Shown: piece by piece, positions 33,501 through 40,989 of the stretch
Position numbering within the stretch: the first letter of the stretch is position 1
Layout: each line of letters begins with the position of its first letter
Assembly (NCBI RefSeq): GCF_000236705.1
Contig: NC_016599.1
Coordinates: forward strand, 3,658,001 to 3,722,000
DNA: 64,000 nt
Direction of reading: 5' to 3'
From: Owenweeksia hongkongensis DSM 17368
Lineage (GTDB): Bacteria; Bacteroidota; Bacteroidia; Flavobacteriales; Schleiferiaceae
Translations under genes and position numbers: made by a program
The notes under the pieces: generated by a model
Databases searched by the model: none
What the model saw: only the letters and a program-made list of their open reading frames with translations
Told to the model about the DNA's origin: nothing

Positions 33501-34527
33501 TGGAATTTATTCGGTAAATGTCACGGATGGTAAGGGCTGCAGCGCAACAGCGACTTATACTATCACTGAGCCTGATTCATTCATTGTGGTTGTTGATAGC
33601 ATCAAGCACCCCACTTGCGCGGGCGAAGGAGACGGTGAAGTCTTTTTAAGAGCCTCAGGAAATACAGGTATTAGCAGTATAGTAGTAAATCATGGAAAGG
33701 TAACCTCTGCGGGTGTAACTGACCTGCATGCTGGTAAATACTCTGTTTATGTGCTTGACTCAGCCGGATGTGGCACGAGCGTAGCTTTCGAAATAAAAGA
33801 CCCACAGCCTTTGGTAGTGGAAGATGTAAATGTAATTGCTCCCGGTTGTGATCCAACAGACTTTGGGTTTATTGAGTTAGCAGTATCGGGAGGCTTAGCC
33901 CCATATACATATAAATGGCAGGATGGAACTACCACTCTCAATCATTATAATGTTGATAACGGATCATACCGGCTAGTGGTAACCGATGCTGGTGGATGTT
34001 CTACCACGCGTACTTTTGAATTTATGAATAAGGATATGCGACTTTTTGTAAGTATGGAGGAACTTACTTGTGCATCTTACGCTGATGCGGAAATTCAAAT
34101 AGCAGTAAGTGGTGCCGTAGCACCTTTTCACTTATCGTTAAATGGACAAGAAGTGTATGAGGGTAAAATGAACCTGCAATCTGCAAACTACGTATTGAGC
34201 TTAACGGATGCAGAAGGGTGTATAGTTACCGAGGAGTTTGTAATCTCTGAGCAAGTGGAGGTTAAGGCATTTTTCGCCACAGCTTTTACTCCTGATGGTG
34301 ATGGAATCAACGACACTTATACCATAAAAGGAAGTGAAGAGTGCTTTACCAATGCCACGATGGAAGTATTTAATAGATGGGGAGCCAAGGTGTTTGAAAC
34401 CAATCAGCCCTTTAAAGAAGCATGGGATGGCACGGTTAATGGATACATAGCAAAGTCTGATGTTTACTTATATTCCTTTAAGTCAGATCAATTGACTGAG
34501 ACGGGACATTTTAATATCCTCAGATAA
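27523..34527 (+). CDS. Giant SprB-repeat surface protein with T9SS type B C-terminal domain
   Basis: A 2334-residue adhesin. A signal peptide (about residues 1-26, ending TFAS) leads into an N-terminal domain beginning HIVGGEMSYKCLG with an RYYRDCGG motif, widespread in Bacteroidetes surface proteins (to about 285). About 26 SprB-type repeats follow (about 285-2240; each near 75 residues, with GGxAPYxxxWSN, LSAGTYxVxVTDxxGC). The last 85 residues (FFATAFTPDGDGINDTY ... TGHFNILR) are the type B T9SS sorting domain. SprB in Flavobacterium johnsoniae is the mobile gliding adhesin, so a gliding or attachment role is likely but inferred. Two blocks of seven repeats are near-identical duplicates. 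No PorP gene is adjacent; the one at 13934 could serve it. Confidence 0.92.
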   Translation: MKRIETSSKQILLTIVTLFLSTVTFASHIVGGEMSYKCLGNDYYQITLRYYRDCGGVVMPPSTDIEIANPSGTIIQTHNVPKGPSSFLNVNQPGCGQPTPAICIETAEYVVDSAYLPGGLASYTIYNQECCRNNNVDNIANAWKTGATFPAYLYPSSTLGCNSSPTFGAYPPVAIPVNVPLSVPINASDVDGDSLFFQLCSPLNDATPSSPFSSVSFAPGYSSNNMVPSSPAFSIDPATGILSGTPNQLGKFAIGICVNEYRNGVLIGKVRRDYQFTVITPWSLFGTITAQTDAGCGSGGSATVTAAGASGPYTYNWSNNATTATANNLSVGTHTVIVSNGSCSDTASVVIKGGASFTTNVTNQTTLACGATTGASATISINGGVPPYNVVWPSGPGGLTNNQLNLGANKVAVTDNANCTDTVTIMITQGGAGVTVSVDSIKATSCATAANGYVSLLGNGGAAPYTFTWSDSTTASTRTNLLPGNYGVKVTDANGCSDSVSISVPAGAGLTLSWDSIQSISCPGGSNGYLKPLVSGGAAPYSFLWNTNASTSALGGLSSGTYILTVTDVFGCVESIAHDFLDPDSLTLSLNHIEDPSCHNAFDGAIHVGISGGTAPYNILWNTSNTSSTLNNLPSGNYSVTVTDSRGCSLSANYMLANPDSLWLSFKTIQTISCNGGIDAAVEVEVNGGSTPYVYSWSNSVQSALNNNLSAGTYSVSVTDSAGCIASAQYIVTEPSALSIHLDSVEVASCGLPNGAASITVTGGTAPYAVVWSNSMMGSSIAGVASGNYTAVVTDALGCQDSLQVFVPSTSNVALRVDSVFQPSCGVPNGYVGVSVGGGVAPYSYTWSNGGSSTSSSGLSSGTYTIIVKDSKDCEDSVSVNLVATTTPSISFQTTKDPTCNGNNGELSIAILGGQAPYTVLWNTNDTSRALSNLAAGTYGVTVTDGNGCMVASQYTLVTPTPLVLNLDTLAAATCGNQNGMASISVSGGTAPYYVTWSNSQQGSQISGLAAGTYTAYVTDSIGCIDSISVEVQNLSGFSASLDTTVLPSCFGGSDGFAKVLPQGGQAPYTFIWSNGSTSDTAMGLAAGNYHVIVQDAIGCGDSINFLLYSPNQLQVAVDTIQNPSCFGGNDGILSIDISGGNAPYNILWSTSDTVSTLNNLGSGSYGVTVTDSRGCSTTASFTLSNPDSLQIVLKNQQNVSCHGGNDGAIDVSVKGGTAPYSLLWNNSQVDSSLANLTTGTYTLVLTDANGCSSQASFIITEPQALSVVVDSVSSETCGQQNGRASISVNGGTAPYSILWNTKQSAPSIQGLSAGTYNAVVTDANGCSDSVQVMVQGATNVALSLDSVFQPSCGAPNGYIEVSVGGGVAPYSYTWSNGGITASSSGLGAGNYLIRVQDANGCEDSVMVNLASATAPALAFQTTTHPTCGGADGELSIAISGGQAPYTILWNTNDTSRALSNLAAGTYGVTVTDGNGCMVASQYTLVTPTPLVLNLDTLAAATCGNQNGMASVSVSGGTAPYSVTWSNSQLGSQITGLAAGTYTAYVSDSIGCTDSISVQVQNLSGFSASLDTTVLPSCFGGSDGFAKVLPQGGNAPYTFTWSNGSISDTTMGLAAGNYYVIVQDAIGCEDSINFLLTSPAPLQVSSDSLQNPSCFGGNDGILSIDISGGNAPYNILWSTSDTVSTLNNLGSGSYGVTVTDSRGCSTTASFTLSNPDSLQIVLKNQQSVSCHGGNDGAIDVSVKGGTAPYSLLWNNSQVDSSLANLTAGTYTLVLTDANGCSSQASFIITEPQALSVVVDSVSSETCGQQNGTASISVSGGTAPYSILWNTNQVTPSVQGLSAGTYNAVVTDANGCSDSVQVSVAGGGNFSLSLDSSSAPLCAGTNTGFAKVDITGGTAPFSYNWSNGSTSDTAHGLSGGFNYVLVSDALGCNDSLAVNLSSPDSLEIELQSIDHALCNGLSGSISINVKGGEAPYSINWSNNVSGQTLLNVKPGIYSVNVTDGKGCSATATYTITEPDSFIVVVDSIKHPTCAGEGDGEVFLRASGNTGISSIVVNHGKVTSAGVTDLHAGKYSVYVLDSAGCGTSVAFEIKDPQPLVVEDVNVIAPGCDPTDFGFIELAVSGGLAPYTYKWQDGTTTLNHYNVDNGSYRLVVTDAGGCSTTRTFEFMNKDMRLFVSMEELTCASYADAEIQIAVSGAVAPFHLSLNGQEVYEGKMNLQSANYVLSLTDAEGCIVTEEFVISEQVEVKAFFATAFTPDGDGINDTYTIKGSEECFTNATMEVFNRWGAKVFETNQPFKEAWDGTVNGYIAKSDVYLYSFKSDQLTETGHFNILR
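29950..31535 (+). repeat. Seven-SprB-repeat block, copy 1
   Basis: Encodes SprB repeats 8-14, from the VFQPSCGVPNGY repeat to the SVSSETCGQQNG repeat. It recurs 1584 bases downstream, and the offset stays constant wherever I checked it. Confidence 0.85.
31536..33110 (+). repeat. Seven-SprB-repeat block, copy 2
   Basis: Encodes repeats 15-21 in the same order as copy 1. A stretch of several hundred bases (about 32480-32905 against 30896-31321) is almost identical, which points to recent duplication or gene conversion. Confidence 0.85.
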
Positions 34528-34590
34528 AGAAATTAATCCTGCTGTTTTCCGCTTTTAATGCAAGATATTCAACAGGCTATCGCTAATCAA

Positions 34591-34624
34591 AAAGGGCCGC
34601 TCCGAAATATTTCGGGCGGCCCTA
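34591..34624. terminator. Bidirectional terminator between convergent genes
   Basis: A 7-bp stem GGGCCGC (34594-34600) with GCGGCCC (34616-34622) continues into a CCGAAA/TTTCGG inner stem. On the minus strand it is followed by TTTTTGATT, so it best serves the gene ending at 34649, but it can also stop transcription from the SprB-repeat gene. Confidence 0.85.
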
Positions 34625-34648
34625 TAGTATTGTAATAGTGAGTTAATC

Positions 34649-35830
34649 TTACCTAATCAGGGTAAGAGTTCCTCGCTTTATCAAAGTTTGTGTACTGCGG
34701 TATACCTGAAATTGATATTCGATAGTATAGGTATATATTCCTCCTCCATCTACATTACTTCCATCCCAACTTACGGTAGGGTCAATAGATTCAAATACTT
34801 TTTGTCCCCAGCGATCAAAAATGCTAATGTGAAATGATCTAAAGTAATCTTCGGTAGGTGTGTTTGCACAACTTGGTGTTACTACAAATTCGTCATTAAT
34901 ACCGTCACCATTTGGAGTAAAAGCATTAGCTGCATACATTTTACAGTCTACGCAATTTGTAGGCTCCACCACTATGGTATCAGTGTATGAGCAAGCAGGA
35001 TCGCTTATGCGAGCATAATATGTACCAGGTTCGGTGATCAGAAAGTTAGGACCTGTGCTACCATCGCTCCAGCTAATGTTTACATCCGGGGCGTCAAGGC
35101 GCAGGTCGATGCGCTCCTCAATACAAATAATAGTGTCCTCAGGGAGCTGCGGCATATCATTTTCCAATACTTCCACAAAGTCAAATAGGTAATATGCTCT
35201 TTGAGGGTTTAATGCGTTGGTAAGTGGTATAACGGTGGTTTCGCTGTCGCGGAAAAAATTTCCAAGAGTGATATACTTTTCGCCACCTTTTGCCTTATAA
35301 ATACCACAAATAGAGGTCCAGTAGCTTTCTGCTACAATCGGATTGTTAGCTTTTACTTGTGGTTCTACATCATAAAAACTCTCCGCAGGAACTGAATCTA
35401 AAGGTTGTTTGCTAAGAAACATGCCGATATTGTCGATACCATAGCTGGTACCATTTACATCATTGTTTACTGGTTTTACATAAAATGTAATTCTGTAAAA
35501 TTGATCTTTTACCAAAGACTCGTTTAGCTCACCATGTATATATTCACGTTCGTAGGCACCGGTGTCTCCATATACCGCCAAACCTATAAAACCGGATCCG
35601 TCAAACGGTTGAGCTAAATTAGTTTGCGTAGCTGAACCCGGGTTCCCACAGTTCATGTGAAAATAGTCGGGCGTACCAAAATAGTGCGTCCAAGGATCAG
35701 TAATGTCTTCTAAATCCGTAGCAATAATCGGACATTCATCCGTATTTTCGATGCTTGGGTTTTTTACAAGATTCTGACCGTAAGTCATATAGCTTACAAT
35801 GGTCAAAAGTAATATAGTAGCTCTTTTCAT
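34649..35830 (-). CDS. T9SS type B C-terminal domain protein with jelly-roll-like N-terminus
   Basis: A 393-residue secreted protein. The signal peptide ends at about residue 18 (MTYGQ). The N-terminal domain starts NLVKNPSIENTDECP and continues to about 230; this beginning is typical of beta-sandwich, possibly carbohydrate-binding, modules found before OmpA-like or type B domains in Bacteroidetes. A short Ig-like linker (ISWSDGSTGPNFLITEPGTYY) follows, and residues about 300-393 (NAFTPNGDGINDEF ... RGTLTLIR) form the T9SS type B sorting domain. It stands alone on the minus strand, divergent from the WlbB-like gene. The ligand is unknown. Confidence 0.88.
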   Translation of the reverse strand: MKRATILLLTIVSYMTYGQNLVKNPSIENTDECPIIATDLEDITDPWTHYFGTPDYFHMNCGNPGSATQTNLAQPFDGSGFIGLAVYGDTGAYEREYIHGELNESLVKDQFYRITFYVKPVNNDVNGTSYGIDNIGMFLSKQPLDSVPAESFYDVEPQVKANNPIVAESYWTSICGIYKAKGGEKYITLGNFFRDSETTVIPLTNALNPQRAYYLFDFVEVLENDMPQLPEDTIICIEERIDLRLDAPDVNISWSDGSTGPNFLITEPGTYYARISDPACSYTDTIVVEPTNCVDCKMYAANAFTPNGDGINDEFVVTPSCANTPTEDYFRSFHISIFDRWGQKVFESIDPTVSWDGSNVDGGGIYTYTIEYQFQVYRSTQTLIKRGTLTLIR

Positions 35831-35929
35831 GTGTATTCTAAACTAGGCGCAAGATGTGAAATATCGTGATGCTAAAAAAGTCCCAATGAGCAAACATGTC
35901 TTTTAATTAAGTTAAACATCAGCGAAGTT

Positions 35930-35937
35930 TATATTTG
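35930..35937 (+). promoter_or_regulatory. -7 promoter element TATATTTG
   Basis: TATATTTG matches TAnnTTTG exactly and lies 16 bases before the ATG of the WlbB-like gene. No clear -33 TTG was found. It overlaps a possible upstream TTG start codon (35935), which argues against that start. Confidence 0.55.
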
Positions 35938-35952
35938 TCCAAAATAAGAATA

Positions 35953-36534
35953 ATGTCCGAAACAAAATTCTTTTCTCATCCAACGGCAGTAATTGACGAT
36001 AATTGCACCATTGGTGATGGAACCAAAATTTGGCACTTTAGCCATATTATGACCAATTGTACCATTGGAAAAAAATGTAACCTCGGCCAAAATGTGGTAG
36101 TTAGTCCAGAGGTTATTTTAGGTAATAATGTAAAAGTGCAAAACAACGTTTCCATCTACACTGGGGTAAAATGTGAAGATGATGTCTTTCTGGGGCCGTC
36201 AATGGTGTTTACTAATATCATAAACCCAAGAAGTGCTATTGTAAGAAAGGATCAATATGTGGAAACTTTGGTAGAAAAAGGAGCCTCCATTGGCGCTAAT
36301 GCAACAATAGTTTGTGGAAACACCATCGGAAAATATGCGATGATTGGTGCGGGAGCAGTGGTTACAAAAGACGTTCCAGCCTATGCCTTGCTAGTTGGAA
36401 ACCCGGCTCATCAAATTGGCTTTGTGAGCGAATATGGACATCGATTGGAATTTAACGAAAGTGGGAACGCCACTTGCCCGGAATCTCAACAACAATATAA
36501 ATTGTCTGGCGACAAGGTGAGCCGGATTTATTAA
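35953..36534 (+). CDS. WlbB/WbpD-like UDP-sugar N-acetyltransferase
   Basis: A 193-residue left-handed beta-helix acetyltransferase. Hexapeptide repeats run through most of the protein (NCTIGDGTKIWHFSHI, GKKCNLGQNVVVS, GNNVKVQNNVSIYTGV, GASIGANATIVCGNTIGKYAMIGAGAVV) and end in VGNPAHQIGFVS. The pattern and length match WlbB/WbpD, which acetylate the 3-amino group of UDP-2-acetamido-3-amino-glucuronate in the UDP-diNAc-uronic acid pathway. The ATG at 35953 is preferred over an upstream TTG that lies inside the promoter -7 box. The WlbA-like gene follows after 10 bases. Confidence 0.82.
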   Translation: MSETKFFSHPTAVIDDNCTIGDGTKIWHFSHIMTNCTIGKKCNLGQNVVVSPEVILGNNVKVQNNVSIYTGVKCEDDVFLGPSMVFTNIINPRSAIVRKDQYVETLVEKGASIGANATIVCGNTIGKYAMIGAGAVVTKDVPAYALLVGNPAHQIGFVSEYGHRLEFNESGNATCPESQQQYKLSGDKVSRIY

Positions 36535-36544
36535 CAATAAAACT

Positions 36545-37567
36545 ATGCCTCAAGCAGAGATAAACTTCGGAATAATAGGCCTTGGCCATATTGGCAAGCG
36601 CCACTCAGAAATGATTGAGCGACACCCCGAAGCCAAATTATCCGCTATTTGTGATATCAAGAACCCTGAAAATTTAGGGGCAGAAATTGCAAGTACTCCT
36701 TATTATAATAACATTGATGAGATGCTTTCTCAGGAAAATGAGTTGGATGCGGTGGTAGTGGCTTCTCCAAACGGCCTTCATGCCGAACATGCTCTGAAAT
36801 GCCTGGATGCAAAAAAGCATGTAGTGGTGGAAAAACCGATGACCTTAACCAAAGCTGATGCCGAGAAGGTGATTTATAAAGCCCTTAATGTACACAAGCA
36901 GTTGTTTGTGGTAATGCAAAATCGCTATTCACCACCCAATATTTGGCTAAAGGAATTGATAGAAAGTGGTAAACTTGGCCGCATTTTCATGGTTCAGATA
37001 AATTGCTACTGGAATCGTGATGGGCGATATTACACAGGCGACAATTGGCATGGGAGTAAAGATTTGGACGGAGGAACATTGTTCACCCAGTTCTCTCATT
37101 TTATTGATATTATGTATTGGCTATTTGGCGATATTACTAATATCGAAGGTCGCTTAGCTGATTTCAACCACAAAGATCTTACTACTTTTGAAGATAGTGG
37201 AGTGGTGAGTTTTGAGTTTGTAAATGGAGGTTTGGGAAGCATCAATTATTCTACAGCAGTGTATGAGAAAAACCTAGAAAGCAGCATGACCATAATTGCC
37301 GAAAACGGAAGCGTAAAAGTAGGAGGGCAGTATATGGACAAAATTGAAGCTTGCCATATTAAGGATTATGTGATGCCCAAATTGCCCCCTACCAATCCAG
37401 GAAATGATTACGGTGCTTATAAAGGTTCAGCAGCTAATCACAGTTATATTATCGAAAATGTAGTGAATGTTTTAAAGGGTCGTGACTCAATTACCACGAA
37501 TGCATTGGAAGGACTTAAAGTAGTGGATATCATCGAGAAAATCTACCGGAAATCTAAAAGTCTATAA
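36545..37567 (+). CDS. WlbA/WbpB-like Gfo/Idh/MocA oxidoreductase
   Basis: A 340-residue NAD(P)-dependent dehydrogenase. The Rossmann motif FGIIGLGHIGKRHSEM is at the N-terminus, the family EKPM motif (VVVEKPMTL) near residue 97, and GGTLFTQFSHFIDIMYWLFGD carries the likely active-site His region. The sequence and its neighbour fit WlbA/WbpB, which oxidises C3 of UDP-GlcNAcA so an aminotransferase can install the 3-amino group. Together with the upstream acetyltransferase it implies a diacetamido-uronic acid. The matching WbpE-type aminotransferase was not firmly found in the window. Confidence 0.82.
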   Translation: MPQAEINFGIIGLGHIGKRHSEMIERHPEAKLSAICDIKNPENLGAEIASTPYYNNIDEMLSQENELDAVVVASPNGLHAEHALKCLDAKKHVVVEKPMTLTKADAEKVIYKALNVHKQLFVVMQNRYSPPNIWLKELIESGKLGRIFMVQINCYWNRDGRYYTGDNWHGSKDLDGGTLFTQFSHFIDIMYWLFGDITNIEGRLADFNHKDLTTFEDSGVVSFEFVNGGLGSINYSTAVYEKNLESSMTIIAENGSVKVGGQYMDKIEACHIKDYVMPKLPPTNPGNDYGAYKGSAANHSYIIENVVNVLKGRDSITTNALEGLKVVDIIEKIYRKSKSL

Positions 37568-37584
37568 AATCAATAGACTTTTAG
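37554..37584 (+). terminator. 12-bp perfect hairpin overlapping stop codon and next promoter
   Basis: CTAAAAGTCTAT (37554-37565) pairs exactly with ATAGACTTTTAG (37573-37584) across a 7-base loop. It overlaps the stop codon of the WlbA-like gene and directly abuts a -7 box. It may end the upstream transcript or act as an operator for the sulfate operon; it has no T tract after the stem. Confidence 0.5.
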
Positions 37585-37592
37585 TAAGTTTG
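37585..37592 (+). promoter_or_regulatory. -7 promoter element TAAGTTTG of the sulfate operon
   Basis: An exact TAnnTTTG match starting the base after the inverted repeat and 20 bases before the TTG start of the permease. No -33 TTG was found; the hairpin occupies the region just upstream of the -7 box. Confidence 0.55.
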
Positions 37593-37611
37593 CTACGAAA
37601 TTGAAAACTCA

Positions 37612-39390
37612 TTGATACCACAGAACTTACAAATCGCATTTGTGCTCTCTACTATATTGCTGCTTATCGCAGTGCTGGTATGGGATCGCATTAAAACCTC
37701 CTGGGCTTTTTTGGCGGCAGTAGGATTGCTGGCTGTTGGTGGCTCCATCGAGGTAGAGCGTTTTGTTGCAGGTATTAGCAACCCATCTATTCTCACCATT
37801 TTCATACTTATTATTATTACTGCTGGTATCAATGATTTCTTTGATTTAGCAGCTTATTTTGAGCGCATTTTTGGCAAAGCGGGTAATCAGCGATCCTTTA
37901 TATTAAGGATGGGAATTTCGGTTTCGGCTGTTTCATCTGTAATGAATAACACGCCCGTTGTGGCTATGATGATGCCTTATGTTTATCAATGGGGGCGCAA
38001 ACATGGAATTAATCCATCACGTTTACTTATTCCACTTTCGTATAGTGCTATTTTGGGGGGTGTGATTACGCTTATTGGTACATCTACCAACTTGGTTTTA
38101 AATGGCCTTTTAAGTGAAAACGGTCATCCATTATTAGGTTTTGGAGACTTTTTTGTTCCCGGAGTTTTGGTGACTTTAGGCTGTCTTTTCTTTTTATATC
38201 TAGCAGGGCCTTGGCTCTTGCGCGACAAAAAGGAAATCTTAAAATCGCTGGAGGAAAATGCACGTGAGTATTTAGTGGAAAGTTCGGTTGTGATTGGCTC
38301 TCCGCTTATTGATAAATCGGTAGAAGAAGCCGGTTTAAGGAATTTGGAAAGTGTGTTTCTTTCAGAAATAATTCGTGACAACGTAAGGATAAGCCCGGTA
38401 AAGCCTACCGAAATTTTGAAGGAGGAAGATGTATTGCTTTTTGGAGGTGAAACAAAATCCACTTTAGAGTTTATTAAAAAGACCATTGGTCTAGAGCTTC
38501 ACAAAAAAGAAGAGCTGCAGATAAAGGACAATGCCGAAATTATTGAAGCTATTGTGACCCAAAACAGTATGCTCGATCGTCAATCGGTAAAGCAAATTGG
38601 TTTTCGCGAAAAGTACGATGCGGCTATTATAGGAGTTCACCGTTCGGGTGAAAATGTGGGAGGGCGGATCGGAGCAATGCAGCTTCGCACAGGTGATTTA
38701 TTATTGCTCACTACAGGAACTGAGTTTAGAAGTAGAAATAAGCGATCTAATGATCTTTTGATTATAAACTCTTTGGAGCGAAAGGAAGAACTGTCTCCCA
38801 AAAAGAAATTGATCTTTTTTAGCTCATTGATAGTAGCGTCTGGCTTAGCCATCTTTAATATATTAAGCCTTTTCAATGCCTTGCTGATCATCCTTTTTAC
38901 TCAGCTTGTGATAAGAATGACCAATGTGGAGAATATCAAGAAGAACATCAGTTTTGACTTATTAATTATATTGATTTCAGCTTTGTCAATTGGTGATGCC
39001 TTGCTGAATTCTGGAGCGGCAGATTATATTACAAATTTACTTTTTAGCAATGCTGCAAGCTGGAGTCCGTTGGGTGTGGTTATAGGTGTTTTTGTAACTA
39101 CATTGGTACTTACCTCTATGATAACCAATGTGGCAGCTATCACCATTATTTTTCCTATAGTGCTCAGTTTGTCAGCGGTATCACCCGTTTCGGAGCATGT
39201 ATTGTTTTTGACTGCCGCTTATGCCGCATCTTGTTGTTTTATTACCCCATTTGCTTATCAAACCAACCTTATGGTAATGGAGGCGGGTAATTATAATTTC
39301 AACGATTTTTTGCGTGTAGGGATTCCTGTCAGTATTGTTTATGCTCTTATTTTTCTAATTTTTGCAACCTTAAAATTTAATCTCTTATGA
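37612..39390 (+). CDS. SLC13-family permease with TrkA-C domains (probable sulfate transporter)
   Basis: A 592-residue inner-membrane transporter of the DASS/SLC13 type. Membrane segments fill residues 1-205 and 390-592; between them lie two RCK/TrkA-C-like domains (about 210-380, e.g. SSVVIGSPLIDKSVEEAGLR). Transporter signatures are SSVMNNTPVVAMMMP and GTSTNLVLNG in the first half and a related SMITNVAAITIIFP in the second. Because it overlaps cysC by 4 bases and lies before cysD/cysN, sulfate uptake is the likely job. The start is TTG; no suitable ATG is nearby, and the -7 box fits this position. Confidence 0.82.
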   Translation: MIPQNLQIAFVLSTILLLIAVLVWDRIKTSWAFLAAVGLLAVGGSIEVERFVAGISNPSILTIFILIIITAGINDFFDLAAYFERIFGKAGNQRSFILRMGISVSAVSSVMNNTPVVAMMMPYVYQWGRKHGINPSRLLIPLSYSAILGGVITLIGTSTNLVLNGLLSENGHPLLGFGDFFVPGVLVTLGCLFFLYLAGPWLLRDKKEILKSLEENAREYLVESSVVIGSPLIDKSVEEAGLRNLESVFLSEIIRDNVRISPVKPTEILKEEDVLLFGGETKSTLEFIKKTIGLELHKKEELQIKDNAEIIEAIVTQNSMLDRQSVKQIGFREKYDAAIIGVHRSGENVGGRIGAMQLRTGDLLLLTTGTEFRSRNKRSNDLLIINSLERKEELSPKKKLIFFSSLIVASGLAIFNILSLFNALLIILFTQLVIRMTNVENIKKNISFDLLIILISALSIGDALLNSGAADYITNLLFSNAASWSPLGVVIGVFVTTLVLTSMITNVAAITIIFPIVLSLSAVSPVSEHVLFLTAAYAASCCFITPFAYQTNLMVMEAGNYNFNDFLRVGIPVSIVYALIFLIFATLKFNLL

Positions 39391-40004
39391 GTGAAAAGCT
39401 TCATATCATTCCTCATAATCATCAGATTACGGCCGATGATCGCCATCGAATGAAGGGGCATGACTCTTTTGTGATTTGGTTTATTGGTCTAAGCGGTTCC
39501 GGTAAGTCTACCTTGGCCAGTGCTCTCGAAAAAGAGCTTTATCAAAAAGGAATACACACATATATATTAGATGGTGATAATGTACGAAGTGGCCTCAACA
39601 AGGATCTCGACTTCTCGGAAACTTCCCGTAAGGAAAACATAAGACGAATAGGAGAGGTGGCAAAGCTTATGGTAGATGCAGGTGTGCTTACCATCACAGC
39701 GTTTATTTCTCCTTTTGAAGAAGAAAGACAATTGGTGAAAAATATGCTTGGCGCAAATCGCTATGTAGAAGTGTATGTAGACTGCCCGCTGGAAGAATGC
39801 GAAAAACGCGATGTGAAAGGTCTTTACCAAAAAGCTCGGAATGGTGAGATTTCCAACTTTACAGGAATATCATCTCCCTTTGAAATACCTAAAAACCCTG
39901 ATGTATCCGTACCCACGCACCAAGTGAGTATTGAAGAAGGCGTTGCCATGATAATGAAAACCATTGAACAAAAATTAAACTCCAAACATATTTCCCCCTC
40001 TTGA
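39387..40004 (+). CDS. cysC: Adenylylsulfate (APS) kinase
   Basis: A 205-residue kinase converting APS and ATP to PAPS, the universal sulfuryl donor. The Walker A motif GLSGSGKST (about residues 33-41) is followed by DGDNVRSGLNKDLDFS and RRIGEVAKLMVDAGVL, and the family core FISPFEEER and KGLYQKARNGEI is intact. The ATGA overlap with the permease gene shows tight coupling. The stop codon lies inside a REP-like palindrome, so the last few residues are encoded by the repeat. Confidence 0.95.
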   Translation: MSEKLHIIPHNHQITADDRHRMKGHDSFVIWFIGLSGSGKSTLASALEKELYQKGIHTYILDGDNVRSGLNKDLDFSETSRKENIRRIGEVAKLMVDAGVLTITAFISPFEEERQLVKNMLGANRYVEVYVDCPLEECEKRDVKGLYQKARNGEISNFTGISSPFEIPKNPDVSVPTHQVSIEEGVAMIMKTIEQKLNSKHISPS

Positions 40005-40030
40005 GGGGGTGGCCGCAGGCCGGGGGAGGA
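39993..40030. repeat. REP-like palindromic element
   Basis: CCCCCTC-TTGA-GGGGG followed by a GGCCGCAGGCC palindrome and GGGGGAGG. The same two-palindrome layout appears repeatedly between 42.3 and 43.9 kb. This copy overlaps the cysC stop codon. Confidence 0.75.
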
Positions 40031-40063
40031 CTAATCCCAAATCAAAAATCTTAAATAGAAAAA

Positions 40064-40966
40064 ATGCGCTATACATTAACCCACCTAAAAGAACTCGAAG
40101 CAGAAGCGATATTCGTGATGCGCGAGGTTTACGCACAATTTGAAAATCCTGCTATTCTGTTTTCAGGAGGTAAGGATTCGATTGTGCTTGTACACTTAGC
40201 TAAGAAGGCTTTTTGGCCAGCTAAAATTCCATTTCCATTAGTACACATTGACACAGGTCACAACTTCCCGGAAACAATGGAATTCAGAGATAACCTGGTA
40301 AAAGACCTGGGTGTAAAACTGATTGTAGGAAGTGTTCAGCAATCAATTGATGATGGTAAGGTTCGTGAAGAGTCTGGTAAAAATGCAAGTAGAAATGCTT
40401 TGCAAACCACCACACTTTTGGATACCATAGAAAGCAACAATTTTGATGCTTGTATGGGTGGTGCCAGACGGGATGAAGAAAAAGCTCGTGCCAAGGAGCG
40501 TTTCTTTTCGCACCGCGATGATTTCGGTCAATGGGATCCAAAAAACCAACGTCCTGAACTGTGGAACCTTTTTAATGGTCGCAAAAATATGGGAGAGCAC
40601 TTCCGCGTATTCCCTATTAGCAACTGGACAGAGATGGATGTGTGGCAGTACATTTTGCATGAAAATATTGCTATCCCTTCTTTATATATCGCTCATGAGC
40701 GTGAAGTAATTTGGAGAAACAATTCATGGTTGCCAGTTTCTGAGCACATTGAGCTTGGGCCAAATGATAAGCCAGAAATGAAGCAAATTCGTTTCCGTAC
40801 CCTAGGTGATATTACCATCACTGGAGGTGTAGAGTCTGATGCAGATGACTTAGCTAAAATAGTAGAAGAAGTGGCTGCTGCACGCCAAACAGAACGTGGT
40901 AACCGTGCCGATGATAAGCGTGGTGAAACAGCAATGGAAGATCGTAAGAAACAAGGATATTTTTAA
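40064..40966 (+). CDS. cysD: Sulfate adenylyltransferase subunit 2
   Basis: A 300-residue catalytic subunit of ATP sulfurylase (ATP + sulfate to APS). The PP-loop motif is FSGGKDSIVLVHLA (about residues 33-46). Further conserved blocks are PLVHIDTGHNFPE, GGARRDEEKARAKERFFS and the C-terminal AMEDRKKQGYF. It works as a heterodimer with CysN, whose gene follows after an 88-base spacer. With CysC it makes PAPS. Confidence 0.96.
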   Translation: MRYTLTHLKELEAEAIFVMREVYAQFENPAILFSGGKDSIVLVHLAKKAFWPAKIPFPLVHIDTGHNFPETMEFRDNLVKDLGVKLIVGSVQQSIDDGKVREESGKNASRNALQTTTLLDTIESNNFDACMGGARRDEEKARAKERFFSHRDDFGQWDPKNQRPELWNLFNGRKNMGEHFRVFPISNWTEMDVWQYILHENIAIPSLYIAHEREVIWRNNSWLPVSEHIELGPNDKPEMKQIRFRTLGDITITGGVESDADDLAKIVEEVAAARQTERGNRADDKRGETAMEDRKKQGYF

Positions 40967-40989
40967 GGGGTACAAAGTATCAGGTATTG

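Noticed and set aside
35935-35952. TTG start for the WlbB-like acetyltransferase
   Set aside because: The TTG is part of the promoter -7 box TATATTTG; the ATG at 35953 fits better.
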